Source of the DNA: Virgibacillus phasianinus
GTDB lineage: Bacteria > Bacillota > Bacilli > Bacillales > Amphibacillaceae
Length of the DNA stretch: 64,000 nt
Direction of reading: 5' to 3'
Assembly (NCBI RefSeq): GCF_002216775.1
Contig: NZ_CP022315.1
Span: 3,596,001 to 3,660,000, forward strand
The translations under genes and the position numbers were made by a program. Below, one piece after another: positions 26,195 to 34,661 of this stretch (positions are counted from its first letter, which is position 1; every line of letters starts with the position of its first letter). The notes under the pieces were generated by a model that was given only the letters and a program-made list of their open reading frames with translations, had not been told where the DNA came from and did not search any database.

Positions 26195-28207
26195 TTACCG
26201 GTTGTTTTCAATGCGCTGGAAGCTTTCTGCAGTCGGCTCGTATTCTGAAATTGTACCGAAATTAAGGTTCTTTTTATTTTTTTTATTCTTATACAATACC
26301 CCGACCTTTGCCTGTTGAACCTCGGTTACACCTTTAATGAGAAGCTGCATGGCGAATATACTTAACATAAAGGCTACCAATGGACATAATATTAACCAAA
26401 GCTGTGTGTCCCCGCTTCCAATTTCATTTTTCGCCGCTCCGATTAATCCAGACCATTCATTTGTTACGGAGGTAGGAGGAGAACCTTTTTTAAAAATTGT
26501 ACCACCGAAAAAGAATTGGAATACGCCTAAATGGATGAACACAATTAACACCTGAATAAATTGCTGTCCAAAAAGAATGATTACCCGCGGACCAACGTGC
26601 GGTAATACATGCCGCATAAGAATGTAGAATTTACTACCACCCAGAACTCTGGCACTCATAATAAATTCAGTCTGCAATACCCGTTTTATATTGTTTCCAA
26701 TTAATACTGACGTCAACGGGATGACGATCGCGGTTAAAATAATCATTTCCAGAATAATACGCTCTGATAATGTGTACGTCACCATCCCTGGTCTCACCGA
26801 AAGAATAGGCTGCAGCAATACATAAGCAATAACCGTTAGCGGGAGAAAATGGATAGAATCTACCAACTTTTCAACCCATCCTTGCTTTTTGGCATTTATA
26901 GAAAACGCATAGAAGATCCCGCCTAATAACCCGATAAACACCCTGCATCCAGCAATCAATAAACCAAATAATAAGGTATACTTCGCTCCGATCACAAGCC
27001 GGTCCAAATAATCAAATCCGACATTATCAGACCCAAGCAAAAATGGCAGCCCAGGCGGGTGTGGCGGGATACTCTTGATTGTCACCCCATCCGCCTCATA
27101 AATGATACGCACCTGATCCACGTGGTCATTCGTTGTTACAGAATAAATAATACTTGCACTTATAACTATGATAAAAAACAGGCTGCCAATCGCAAATTTA
27201 TAATTATTCATATGTTTTAAAAATAGTACACCCAAATACGTAAATGGTTTTACTAGTTTCCTAAAGTTCCATTTGATTTGCAGAACCTTTCGAAACCATT
27301 GTCTAATTGACTGGATAGGGTTAAATGCAAATTTGTTTACCACTAAACTTTGACTTTGAATCGGATCTTCATTTAACCAAGCATCAATCAATTGAAATAG
27401 AACAAAAAATGGCGTAAATATAAGAACAAGCGTTACAGCGATTGTCATAGGATTAAAACTATCCAATATAAAAAAGGTTAACCCGTGGGTGCTAAATAAA
27501 TATTCAATAATAAACTGGCTGGACAATGCAGCCCAGATGATAACTTTAGCATGCTGAAAAGTAGTTGGTAGCACATTTCTTAATACATGCCGCACTAGAA
27601 TACCTGTTTTATGAATACCTTTACTCTTCAAAAATACAACATAATCCTTTAAGAATTCCTCTTCTATCCGAAATAACAGGATTTTAAATAACGAAATCAT
27701 TGGCAATATGGATAAAGTTATGATTGGCGCGAAATAGACATTTTCATCCATGTATCCAGCAACTCGGAATAAATCCACCCCACTGCTTTTATATATGTAA
27801 ATGCTGAGAGCTTGTAAGGAAACAGCAATAATAACGTCTGGTATCGATTCCAATAGATTCAATATCTTTTTAAGCCATTGAAGTTTCCGGTGTGAAAGGA
27901 AATTTGCAGCAAAGGCAAACATAAATGCTAATGAAAACCCCAATACAATCGCACCCAGAAACAACTGCATCGAGTAGATATATGGTTCCAACAATGTTTC
28001 TATTAAGGGATAGTCTCCCGGCGAATGTATAGCTTGATACATCCACGAATCTGCTTCAAAAAGTCCAGCAAAAAATGCACCTATGTCTTTCGGATATGCA
28101 AGTGGATGTGACAAGCCTGCCGTTGCAAAAAAATGCGGGAAAACACTTATGCAAATAATGGCAAAAACACCAAGCAAATAAAAGATACCGATTTTAATAA
28201 ATTTCAC
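26195..28207 (-). CDS. Fused double permease of a peptide/nickel-type ABC transporter
   Basis: 670 residues combining two BPD_transp_1 permease domains. The first half (about 70-290) is DppB-like, with RHVLRNVLPTTF as its EAA-type loop. The second half (about 345-640) is DppC-like, with LLGSDNVGFDYLDRLVIGAKYTLLFG, the typical DppC motif, and MRHVLPHVGPRVIILFGQQF. The tail KNLNFGTISEYEPTAESFQR is hydrophilic. Normally DppB and DppC are separate proteins. No ATPase or binding protein gene is adjacent, so partners must be elsewhere. The upstream gap to 28.4 kb shows no riboswitch. Transport substrate unknown. Confidence 0.85.
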   Translation of the reverse strand: MKFIKIGIFYLLGVFAIICISVFPHFFATAGLSHPLAYPKDIGAFFAGLFEADSWMYQAIHSPGDYPLIETLLEPYIYSMQLFLGAIVLGFSLAFMFAFAANFLSHRKLQWLKKILNLLESIPDVIIAVSLQALSIYIYKSSGVDLFRVAGYMDENVYFAPIITLSILPMISLFKILLFRIEEEFLKDYVVFLKSKGIHKTGILVRHVLRNVLPTTFQHAKVIIWAALSSQFIIEYLFSTHGLTFFILDSFNPMTIAVTLVLIFTPFFVLFQLIDAWLNEDPIQSQSLVVNKFAFNPIQSIRQWFRKVLQIKWNFRKLVKPFTYLGVLFLKHMNNYKFAIGSLFFIIVISASIIYSVTTNDHVDQVRIIYEADGVTIKSIPPHPPGLPFLLGSDNVGFDYLDRLVIGAKYTLLFGLLIAGCRVFIGLLGGIFYAFSINAKKQGWVEKLVDSIHFLPLTVIAYVLLQPILSVRPGMVTYTLSERIILEMIILTAIVIPLTSVLIGNNIKRVLQTEFIMSARVLGGSKFYILMRHVLPHVGPRVIILFGQQFIQVLIVFIHLGVFQFFFGGTIFKKGSPPTSVTNEWSGLIGAAKNEIGSGDTQLWLILCPLVAFMLSIFAMQLLIKGVTEVQQAKVGVLYKNKKNKKNLNFGTISEYEPTAESFQRIENNR

Positions 28208-28384
28208 AGCACTCCTCCCTTTTATAATATTAGGTAAATTTAGTCTACTACTAAATGGCTAACCTTACCACTAAAAGGCTGACTTCTAATTTTGACAGAA
28301 AATCTATAAACTGGGGTGATACAAACTTGCGAAAACAGCCAATTAACAAGAGAATTTAGTAGTTGTGGTTATAAACAAGAGCCA

Positions 28385-28415
28385 AAAAAGACGCTTCTAC
28401 TTTGGTAGAAGCGCC
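28385..28415 (-). terminator. Terminator of the methyltransferase gene
   Basis: GCGCTTCTAC pairs with GTAGAAGCGTC, followed by six Ts on the minus strand. Confidence 0.85.
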
Positions 28416-28433
28416 AGACAATTAAAGGAATTA

Positions 28434-29177
28434 TTATATACTTTTTTCCGCTAAGATTATTAAAAACATCGGTCTCCGGTTTTCATCCTTCATTTCAGGT
28501 ACACTTTTGACCATCTCTTCAGAGGGCATAGGCTCCTTAACTGCGCTTATGCTAAATCCTAAACCAATTAAATCATTTATATAGGTCGAAATCGTACGAT
28601 GATATTTTACAACGTTTTCCGTTAAGAATCTTGTATCACGCACACCTTCTGTCTGATAATTGTCAACTGGCCAGTGAAGTCGATTCCCTTGATTGTCGTA
28701 GTACCAATCTTGCTCATCTCGTGAAGTGAAAATTGGATGTTCGACTGAAAAAACAAACTTCCCGCCAGGGGTTAGATAGTCAAAGACTTTTTTGCAGATT
28801 GCTGCAAACGGCCTAATATAGTGAAAAGCCAATGAACTGATAACCACATCAAATTGAGAGTCCAAAAAATTGATGTCCTCAATCGGCATTCTAATATACG
28901 AAATCAATGGATCATCTGTATTTTTGCGTGCCTTTTGCAGCATCTTTTCAGATATATCCACACCTACTACAGAACTTGCCTGCTCCGCGCGGGCATATCG
29001 ACAATGCCAGCCGAAACCGCACCCCAAATCAAGCACATTTTTATTTCTTAAATCTGGTATTAGTGCCTTTAGAACAGGCCATTCTCCCGCACCTTCTAGA
29101 CCTTTAACTGATCTTGGCATTTTCTCATATGCGGAAAAGAATCTCGCATCATCGTATTTATTTTGTTTCATCTTCAT
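28434..29177 (-). CDS. Class I SAM-dependent methyltransferase
   Basis: 247 residues (245 if started at the second ATG, 29171, which is better spaced from AGGAG). The SAM-binding motif VLDLGCGFGWHCRYA is at about residues 49-63, VVGVDISEKMLQKAR follows, and DVVISSLAFHYI is motif IV. The family resembles small-molecule or quinone-type methyltransferases (Methyltransf_11). The substrate is not predictable. It has its own terminator and is not clearly linked to its neighbours. Confidence 0.85.
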   Translation of the reverse strand: MKMKQNKYDDARFFSAYEKMPRSVKGLEGAGEWPVLKALIPDLRNKNVLDLGCGFGWHCRYARAEQASSVVGVDISEKMLQKARKNTDDPLISYIRMPIEDINFLDSQFDVVISSLAFHYIRPFAAICKKVFDYLTPGGKFVFSVEHPIFTSRDEQDWYYDNQGNRLHWPVDNYQTEGVRDTRFLTENVVKYHRTISTYINDLIGLGFSISAVKEPMPSEEMVKSVPEMKDENRRPMFLIILAEKSI

Positions 29178-29190
29178 ACATCTCCTATAT

Positions 29191-29235
29191 TTTAAAATAG
29201 CCTCCCAAAAAATTAACGTCTAATTCGGGAGGCTA
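29191..29235 (-). terminator. Terminator of the Nudix gene at 29.3 kb
   Basis: TAGCCTCCC (29227-29235) pairs with GGGAGGCTA (29198-29206), followed by a T-rich tract on the minus strand. Confidence 0.7.
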
Positions 29236-29294
29236 ACTATCTCCTTCGCACCACTACGATCCCTCCACTAACTTCAGGAAAAATTATTCATATA

Positions 29295-29843
29295 TTAAGT
29301 AAGAGTATGTCTACGGCTATATGTACGCAAATATTCTTTTCTTAAATTTTTATCGCTTTCGATTTCTGAATCAATTACAGTTGATATCTGCTCAACCATC
29401 TGACCGTCGGCAAAGATACTGTGATGATTGAAACATTGCTCGTCATATAACACTTTTTCGAGACAAGTTGGAATGTTGGAAGCCATACCACGGTTCTCAG
29501 GATGCAGGATCCAGTCGATTTCCTTCCAGTCAAGGATTCCTTCATCGGTTTTTAGCGGTGTTTGATAATGATAGTCTTCCGGGATATCAGCCAAATATAA
29601 ATACATACCACCAAAGTCTGAACCCTCTGGAGTTGACCAGGTTATCAAACCTTTAAATTGTAAATCGGGCGAATTAATCTGTGTTTCTTCATAAACCTCC
29701 CTGATAACCGAGTCCCTTGGCTGCTCATTTTCTTCTAGCTTCCCGCCCACGCCATTCCAGCAGCCTAACCATGTTGGAAATTCGCGGTTTAATAATAGAA
29801 TTTTCGTTCCACGTCTGATTAAACATAAATTATATTTTATCAT
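29295..29843 (-). CDS. Nudix hydrolase, 8-oxo-dGTP diphosphatase-like
   Basis: 182 residues from ATG 29843, which has GAAGGAG 7 nt upstream; the TTG 15 nt earlier overlaps that site. Nudix box GGKLEENEQPRDSVIREVYEET is at about residues 35-56. The N terminus MIKYNLCLIRRGTKILLLNR is typical of MutT/NudF-like proteins. A C-terminal extension of about 40 residues beyond the fold, rich in charged residues, is unassigned. It lies 51 nt after the MFS gene on the same strand. Confidence 0.82.
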   Translation of the reverse strand: MIKYNLCLIRRGTKILLLNREFPTWLGCWNGVGGKLEENEQPRDSVIREVYEETQINSPDLQFKGLITWSTPEGSDFGGMYLYLADIPEDYHYQTPLKTDEGILDWKEIDWILHPENRGMASNIPTCLEKVLYDEQCFNHHSIFADGQMVEQISTVIDSEIESDKNLRKEYLRTYSRRHTLT

Positions 29844-29893
29844 TTGGATCTCCTTCAATTAGTTTATGTTTATTAGAATATGAGTTTTTACAT

Positions 29894-31162
29894 TTAATTA
29901 AATTTAGTTGGTTGTGGTGATATAAAGGCTGCAATAGCACCAAGCATTGGAAGAATCATCAATAACAGGATTGCTTCATTAAAGCTGCCAAATTGTTCAA
30001 AAGCGAATGCCAGTGGCAATGGACCAAGTGCGGAACCTATCACCATCACCGTTTGAGCCAATCCTTTGATGCTGCCAAGGTTTTTTAAACCAAAATAATT
30101 CGGCCAGACAATATTTAATGTGATACGCTCAAACCCGTTCATCAGTCCCCAAAGAATCCCAAAAATCACAGCCATCACAACGCTATCCATAAATAATAGC
30201 AAGGTTAAAAAAATAAGTGTACCAATAAAGGACAGGCCAATAACCTTATGTACTGGAACTTTTTCCAAAATAAATCCGGCTATCATCGTTACTGGAAATC
30301 CAACAAAAGCCATAAGACTTAAAATAAATGAAGCCATTCCCACGCTTAAATGATGCTCTTCAAAAATCCTAAACAAATGGAATGTGATTGCTGTATTTAC
30401 AAGAGCCGGAATTGCAACACAAAATAACATCAGCCAAAATGCTCGTGTCTTTTTGGCTTCTTTTAATGTCCAATCAATTTCTTTACTATCCTCAGTAGCT
30501 AATTGGGCTTCACTACTATTTCTTGGTTTATTCGAAGCATTGTCCGGCATCACCCCTATATCTTTTGGTTTATTTTTAATGAATAGCGCTGCAACTGGTA
30601 GAAAAATAACCACAACAAGGACCCCAAGAATCTGCCATGCATGTTCAGAACCGAATTGCCTGATCAACCAGGTATTCAGTAGTGGAAATGTTACTGCGCT
30701 GATGAAACTGCCAATTGCCATAAAACTCATTGCCCGCCCGCGTCTTTTTATGAACCATTGCGGAACTAACGTGTTAGGAATCAGTGTCATGGAACCTTGG
30801 CCAAAAAAACGTAACATGAAAAAAGCAATAAACAACATCACTGGATTAGCAACTATACTACTCCAAAGGCAAGCAATTCCGAGCAATGATGCTGCGAATA
30901 TAGCCATCTTTTGTTGACCAAACCGATCAACACCACGTCCTACCAGAAAGAGCAGACTCCCCGATAAAAGAGTGGCAGCCGAATAAATTCCTGATACCAA
31001 TGTATCGTTTCCGTTAAATTGTTCAACAAATGACCCAACAAAAACGGATATGCTGTATGTCTGACCAGGACCTGAGAAAAAGATACCCAGAGCGCTGACC
31101 ATTACTATGTACCAACCATAAAATATACCTTGATTGGCTTGTGCCTCCCTCGTATTGTTCAA
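29894..31162 (-). CDS. MFS transporter
   Basis: 422 residues with about 12 membrane segments. I start at TTG 31162, 7 nt after GGAGAG, giving MNNTREAQANQGIFYGWYIV; the upstream TTG overlaps the ribosome site. The loop motif RGVDRFGQQKMAIFAA is the MFS motif A, between helices 2 and 3. The N terminus GIFYGWYIVMVSALGIFFSG resembles the oxalate/formate and monocarboxylate porter group. The substrate is unknown. No regulator is adjacent. The central loop (KPKDIGVMPDNASNKPRNSS) is hydrophilic. Confidence 0.85.
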   Translation of the reverse strand: MNNTREAQANQGIFYGWYIVMVSALGIFFSGPGQTYSISVFVGSFVEQFNGNDTLVSGIYSAATLLSGSLLFLVGRGVDRFGQQKMAIFAASLLGIACLWSSIVANPVMLFIAFFMLRFFGQGSMTLIPNTLVPQWFIKRRGRAMSFMAIGSFISAVTFPLLNTWLIRQFGSEHAWQILGVLVVVIFLPVAALFIKNKPKDIGVMPDNASNKPRNSSEAQLATEDSKEIDWTLKEAKKTRAFWLMLFCVAIPALVNTAITFHLFRIFEEHHLSVGMASFILSLMAFVGFPVTMIAGFILEKVPVHKVIGLSFIGTLIFLTLLLFMDSVVMAVIFGILWGLMNGFERITLNIVWPNYFGLKNLGSIKGLAQTVMVIGSALGPLPLAFAFEQFGSFNEAILLLMILPMLGAIAAFISPQPTKFN

Positions 31163-31374
31163 ACTAACACTCTCCAATTTTCACTTTCAATAGAATTGTC
31201 ACCATTAAATTTTATTCGCTATGTCCTGATTTTTCAAATATTCTTTCGGTTCAAATTATAAGAAAAACACAAGGGTTTTTAGCTGTACCCATGCATCATG
31301 GGACTGTCTTATTCCCCATCATAGAAAATAAATAGTTTTGTTAGACATGATATGTATTCTCCTTTTTTCAATTA

Positions 31375-32676
31375 TCATAGAATAATCAAAAGCCATAATG
31401 CTAATCCTGTCAGTGTGATGAACAATGTTGGTATGGTTAGAATAATTCCGACCTTAAAATAGTAACCCCATGATATCTTGAAGCCTTTAAGTGATAAAAC
31501 ATGCAGCCATAATAACGTGGCAAGCGATCCTATTGGTGTAATCTTAGGACCCAAGTCAGATCCGATTACGTTAGCATAGATAAGAGCCTCTTTGATTGTA
31601 CCTGTTGTTTGCACATCGGAAATCGCCAGGGCATCAATCATAACCGTAGGCATATTATTCATAATGGAAGATAATATTGCGGCAATAAACCCCATTCCTA
31701 TAGTACCTGCATAAAGGCCCTGATCTGCAGTCCATTGTATCAAAGTCGCTAACACACTAGTTAACCCAGCGTTTTGCAATCCATAAACAACCACATACAT
31801 ACCAACTGAGAAGAATACAATTGCCCACGGTGCTCCCTTTACAACCACTGAAGTATGTACAGCTGGACTCCGCTTCGCCAATATAAGAAATAAAATGGCG
31901 ATAATCCCTGCCACAATGGATACTGGAATACCAATAAATTCACTGCCAAAGTAACCAACAAGTAATGCAGCTAACACTGCCCAGGAAATCTTAAACATGG
32001 ATTGATCCTTTATTGCCTCTACCGGTTCTTTCAACTGCGATAGATCATATTGTTTTGGAATACTTTTACGGAAGAACAAATACAAAACAAGAATACTTGC
32101 AGCTATAGAGAATAGATTCGGAATAATCATTCTTGAAACATATTCAACAAACCCTATTCCAAAGTAGTCTGCGGAAACAATATTTACTAGATTACTAACT
32201 ACTAATGGGAGTGATGACGTATCGGCTATAAATCCACTTGCCATTATAAAAGGCAGAATCATTGTTTCTTTAAAGTTTAGATTTCTTACCATTGCAAGTA
32301 CGATAGGTGTTAAGATAAGTGCTGCCCCGTCATTTGCAAAGAATGCTGCTACAATAGAACCAAGGAAAATAATATATATAAACATTCTAATGCCATTACC
32401 TTTTGCAATCCGGGCCATATGTAATGCAGCCCATTCAAAAAATCCAATTTCATCTAAGATAAGCGAAATCAAAATAACAGCTACAAACGTTAGCGTCGCA
32501 TTCCATACAATTCCGGTAACTGTAAGAACATCACCCCATGTGACAACACCAACCATCAGGGCTAAAGTTGCACCCCCACATGCGCTCCAACCTATACCTA
32601 AACCTTTGGGCTGCCAAATAACCAATACTAATGTCACGATGAAAATCCCAATGGCTAAGTAAATTGATAAATCCAA
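31375..32676 (-). CDS. arsB: Arsenite efflux pump ArsB
   Basis: 433 residues, about 12 membrane helices, ArsB/NhaD ion transporter superfamily. It opens [42 protein letters not shown] and [20 protein letters not shown] are characteristic ArsB blocks. It exports arsenite (and antimonite) across the membrane. It lies 12 nt behind arsR and is co-transcribed with it. No arsC is present in this cluster, so arsenate would need a reductase from elsewhere. Confidence 0.92.
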   Translation of the reverse strand: MDLSIYLAIGIFIVTLVLVIWQPKGLGIGWSACGGATLALMVGVVTWGDVLTVTGIVWNATLTFVAVILISLILDEIGFFEWAALHMARIAKGNGIRMFIYIIFLGSIVAAFFANDGAALILTPIVLAMVRNLNFKETMILPFIMASGFIADTSSLPLVVSNLVNIVSADYFGIGFVEYVSRMIIPNLFSIAASILVLYLFFRKSIPKQYDLSQLKEPVEAIKDQSMFKISWAVLAALLVGYFGSEFIGIPVSIVAGIIAILFLILAKRSPAVHTSVVVKGAPWAIVFFSVGMYVVVYGLQNAGLTSVLATLIQWTADQGLYAGTIGMGFIAAILSSIMNNMPTVMIDALAISDVQTTGTIKEALIYANVIGSDLGPKITPIGSLATLLWLHVLSLKGFKISWGYYFKVGIILTIPTLFITLTGLALWLLIIL

Positions 32677-32688
32677 GCAAACTCCTCC

Positions 32689-33033
32689 TTAATCGCAGAC
32701 AATTCGTTTACCATCTGCTTCTAAACAGTCTAATTTTTCTTTTTGATCCGGTAAATAATTTAATATGTTCATAACCAATGGGAAACTCGCACTCTCTTTA
32801 TTTAACGAATAAAATATCCATTGCCCTTTCCGTTTTTCTTTAACAATACCTGCATCCCTTAGCTTGCGAAGATGCTGACTAATGGAAGGCTGGCTCATTT
32901 GAAACACGTCTACAAGTTCACAAACACAACATTCGTTATCTTTTAATAGACCAACCATCGTCAAACGTGTTTTATCACCTAACAGTTTTAACGTTAAAGC
33001 CGCCTTTTCAATCGTAATTTCAGGTTGTGACAT
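32689..33033 (-). CDS. arsR: ArsR-type metalloregulatory repressor
   Basis: 114 residues from ATG 33033, which has AAAGGAGGTG 8 nt upstream; an extended reading to 33096 has no site. A winged helix spans about residues 12-85. The As(III)-binding cysteines are in NECCVCELVD, with recognition helix SQPSISQHLRKLRDAGIV following. Binding of arsenite or antimonite releases it from the promoter. Cys residues also occur near the C terminus (CLEADGKRIVC). It is cotranscribed with arsB. An operator-like palindrome lies just upstream. Confidence 0.92.
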   Translation of the reverse strand: MSQPEITIEKAALTLKLLGDKTRLTMVGLLKDNECCVCELVDVFQMSQPSISQHLRKLRDAGIVKEKRKGQWIFYSLNKESASFPLVMNILNYLPDQKEKLDCLEADGKRIVCD

Positions 33034-33055
33034 GATTATTACACCTCCTTTGAAC

Positions 33056-33073
33056 ATTTGCTTATTAGCATAT
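33056..33073. promoter_or_regulatory. Candidate ArsR operator
   Basis: An imperfect 18-bp palindrome, ATTTGCTTATTAGCATAT, lies in the untranslated leader 23 nt before the arsR start, where ArsR repressors commonly bind. Confidence 0.5.
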
Positions 33074-33103
33074 AACAATTTACTTATATATAGCAAAAGA
33101 AAA

Positions 33104-33143
33104 AAGACCCCACCTCTTAAATCCTAAGAAAGGGGGGGCGATA
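33104..33143 (-). terminator. Terminator of the gltBD operon
   Basis: A C-rich arm (CCCCCCCTTTCTTA) pairs imperfectly with TAAGAGGTGGGG, followed by six Ts on the minus strand. It lies between gltD and arsR. Confidence 0.7.
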
Positions 33144-33147
33144 TTTT

Positions 33148-34644
33148 CTATAGTTCTAAATAGGAAGGTAGTACGGTGCTTCCCATTAAATAATGATCAA
33201 CTTTGCGGGCCACTTCTCGCCCTTCGTTTATCGCCCACACGATTAAACTTTGTCCTCTTCGCGCATCGCCGGCTGCGAATACTTTTTCAACGTTTGTTGT
33301 GAACTCACCATACTTAGCCTTGACTTTCCGGTTGGCTGTCTTCACACCAACCTGTTCAAGCACCTCTGGCTCAGGCCCTTCAAATCCGATTGCAATAAAC
33401 ACTAGTTGTGCAGGCCAAACTTTTTCTGTACCTGGTATTTCATGAAAGACGTACTTTCCTTCGCTATCGATAACTTTTTCCATTTCGATGGTATGAAGTT
33501 CTTTTAAGTCCCCATTCTCATCAGAAATAAACCGTTTCGTCTGAATGGAATAATTGCGTGGATCCTCGCCAAACTGTGCTGTAGCTTCCTTATGTGCGTA
33601 CTCAATCGTAAATAGGTTCGGGTATTCCGGCCACTCGTTTCTCACTGTTCTAGCCATCGGAAGCTTAGGGTGTTTACCAAATTGAACAACACTATTGCAC
33701 TTGTGACGAAGTGCCGTTGCAATACAATCGGCACCTGTATCTCCGCCGCCAATAACTATTACATCTTTTCCTTTTGCATCAATAAATTCGTCCTCGGCTA
33801 AATCAACACTTAGTACATTTTTTGTGGAAGCTGTCAAATAATCCATTGCAAAATGAACCCCGTTTGCATCCCTTCCGTCAATAACCAGGTCACGCTGTTT
33901 TTGTGCACCAGTGCAAAGGATAACTGCATCATGCTGGTTGTTTAATTGCTCCGCTGTGATATCTTTTCCCGCCTCGGTATTTAACACAAAGTCAACGCCT
34001 TCTTGCCCTAGTAATCTAATTCTACGTTGCACAACGTCTTTTTCCAGTTTCATATTCGGGATGCCATACATTAATAATCCACCCGCGCGGTCTGCCCGTT
34101 CATAAACTGTTACGGTATGACCCGCCTGGTTCAATTGGTCGGCACTTGCAAGCCCGGCTGGGCCGGAACCAATAACGGCAACAGACTTACCCGTTCGTCG
34201 CTTCGGAATCCTTGGTGTCATCCAACCATTTGCAAATCCTTTGTCAATAATCGCGCGCTCAATACTTTTAATTGCGACTGATGGATCAGAGATTGCAAGT
34301 GTACAAGATCCTTCACATGGCGCCGGACAAACTCTGCCTGTGAACTCTGGAAAATTATTGGTTTTTAGCAACCGTTTCAATGCCTCTTCCCATTGACCCC
34401 GGTACGCCAAGTCATTCCACTCAGGAATTAGGTTATAGATTGGACATCCGGTAGTAGCTCCATTAATTTCTTCTCCTATTTGACAAAAAGGGGTTCCACA
34501 GTCCATGCATCGCGCCCCTTGTCTGCGTAATACGTCATCAGAGAAAGGAGCATCGTATTCTTTCCAATCATTAACTCGTGTATGCGGATTACGCTCTTTC
34601 GCTTCTTCACGTTCGTAATCCATAAATCCAGTAGTTTTTCCCAT
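33148..34644 (-). CDS. gltD: Glutamate synthase small (beta) subunit
   Basis: 498 residues. It supplies electrons from NADPH to the large subunit for glutamate formation. The N terminus has Fe-S cluster cysteines in ARCMDCGTPFCQ and GRVCPAPCEGSC. FAD is bound by VIGSGPAGLASADQLNQAGH near residue 155. NADPH is bound by VIGGGDTGADCIATALR near residue 300. The C-terminal NVEKVFAAGDARRGQSLIVW is conserved. It lies 17 nt after gltB and shares its promoter. The gene is called gltB in B. subtilis nomenclature. Confidence 0.96.
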   Translation of the reverse strand: MGKTTGFMDYEREEAKERNPHTRVNDWKEYDAPFSDDVLRRQGARCMDCGTPFCQIGEEINGATTGCPIYNLIPEWNDLAYRGQWEEALKRLLKTNNFPEFTGRVCPAPCEGSCTLAISDPSVAIKSIERAIIDKGFANGWMTPRIPKRRTGKSVAVIGSGPAGLASADQLNQAGHTVTVYERADRAGGLLMYGIPNMKLEKDVVQRRIRLLGQEGVDFVLNTEAGKDITAEQLNNQHDAVILCTGAQKQRDLVIDGRDANGVHFAMDYLTASTKNVLSVDLAEDEFIDAKGKDVIVIGGGDTGADCIATALRHKCNSVVQFGKHPKLPMARTVRNEWPEYPNLFTIEYAHKEATAQFGEDPRNYSIQTKRFISDENGDLKELHTIEMEKVIDSEGKYVFHEIPGTEKVWPAQLVFIAIGFEGPEPEVLEQVGVKTANRKVKAKYGEFTTNVEKVFAAGDARRGQSLIVWAINEGREVARKVDHYLMGSTVLPSYLEL

Positions 34645-34661
34645 CGTTAACGCTCTCCTTT

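Noticed and set aside
30384-30917. Plus-strand 177-codon open frame antisense to the MFS gene
   Set aside because: Shadow of the transporter coding sequence without a ribosome site or recognisable protein.
31250-31330. Weak hairpin (CCCATGCATCATGGG) upstream of the MFS gene and downstream of arsB considered as a riboswitch or terminator
   Set aside because: Short arms, no T-run on the correct strand and no known aptamer blocks.
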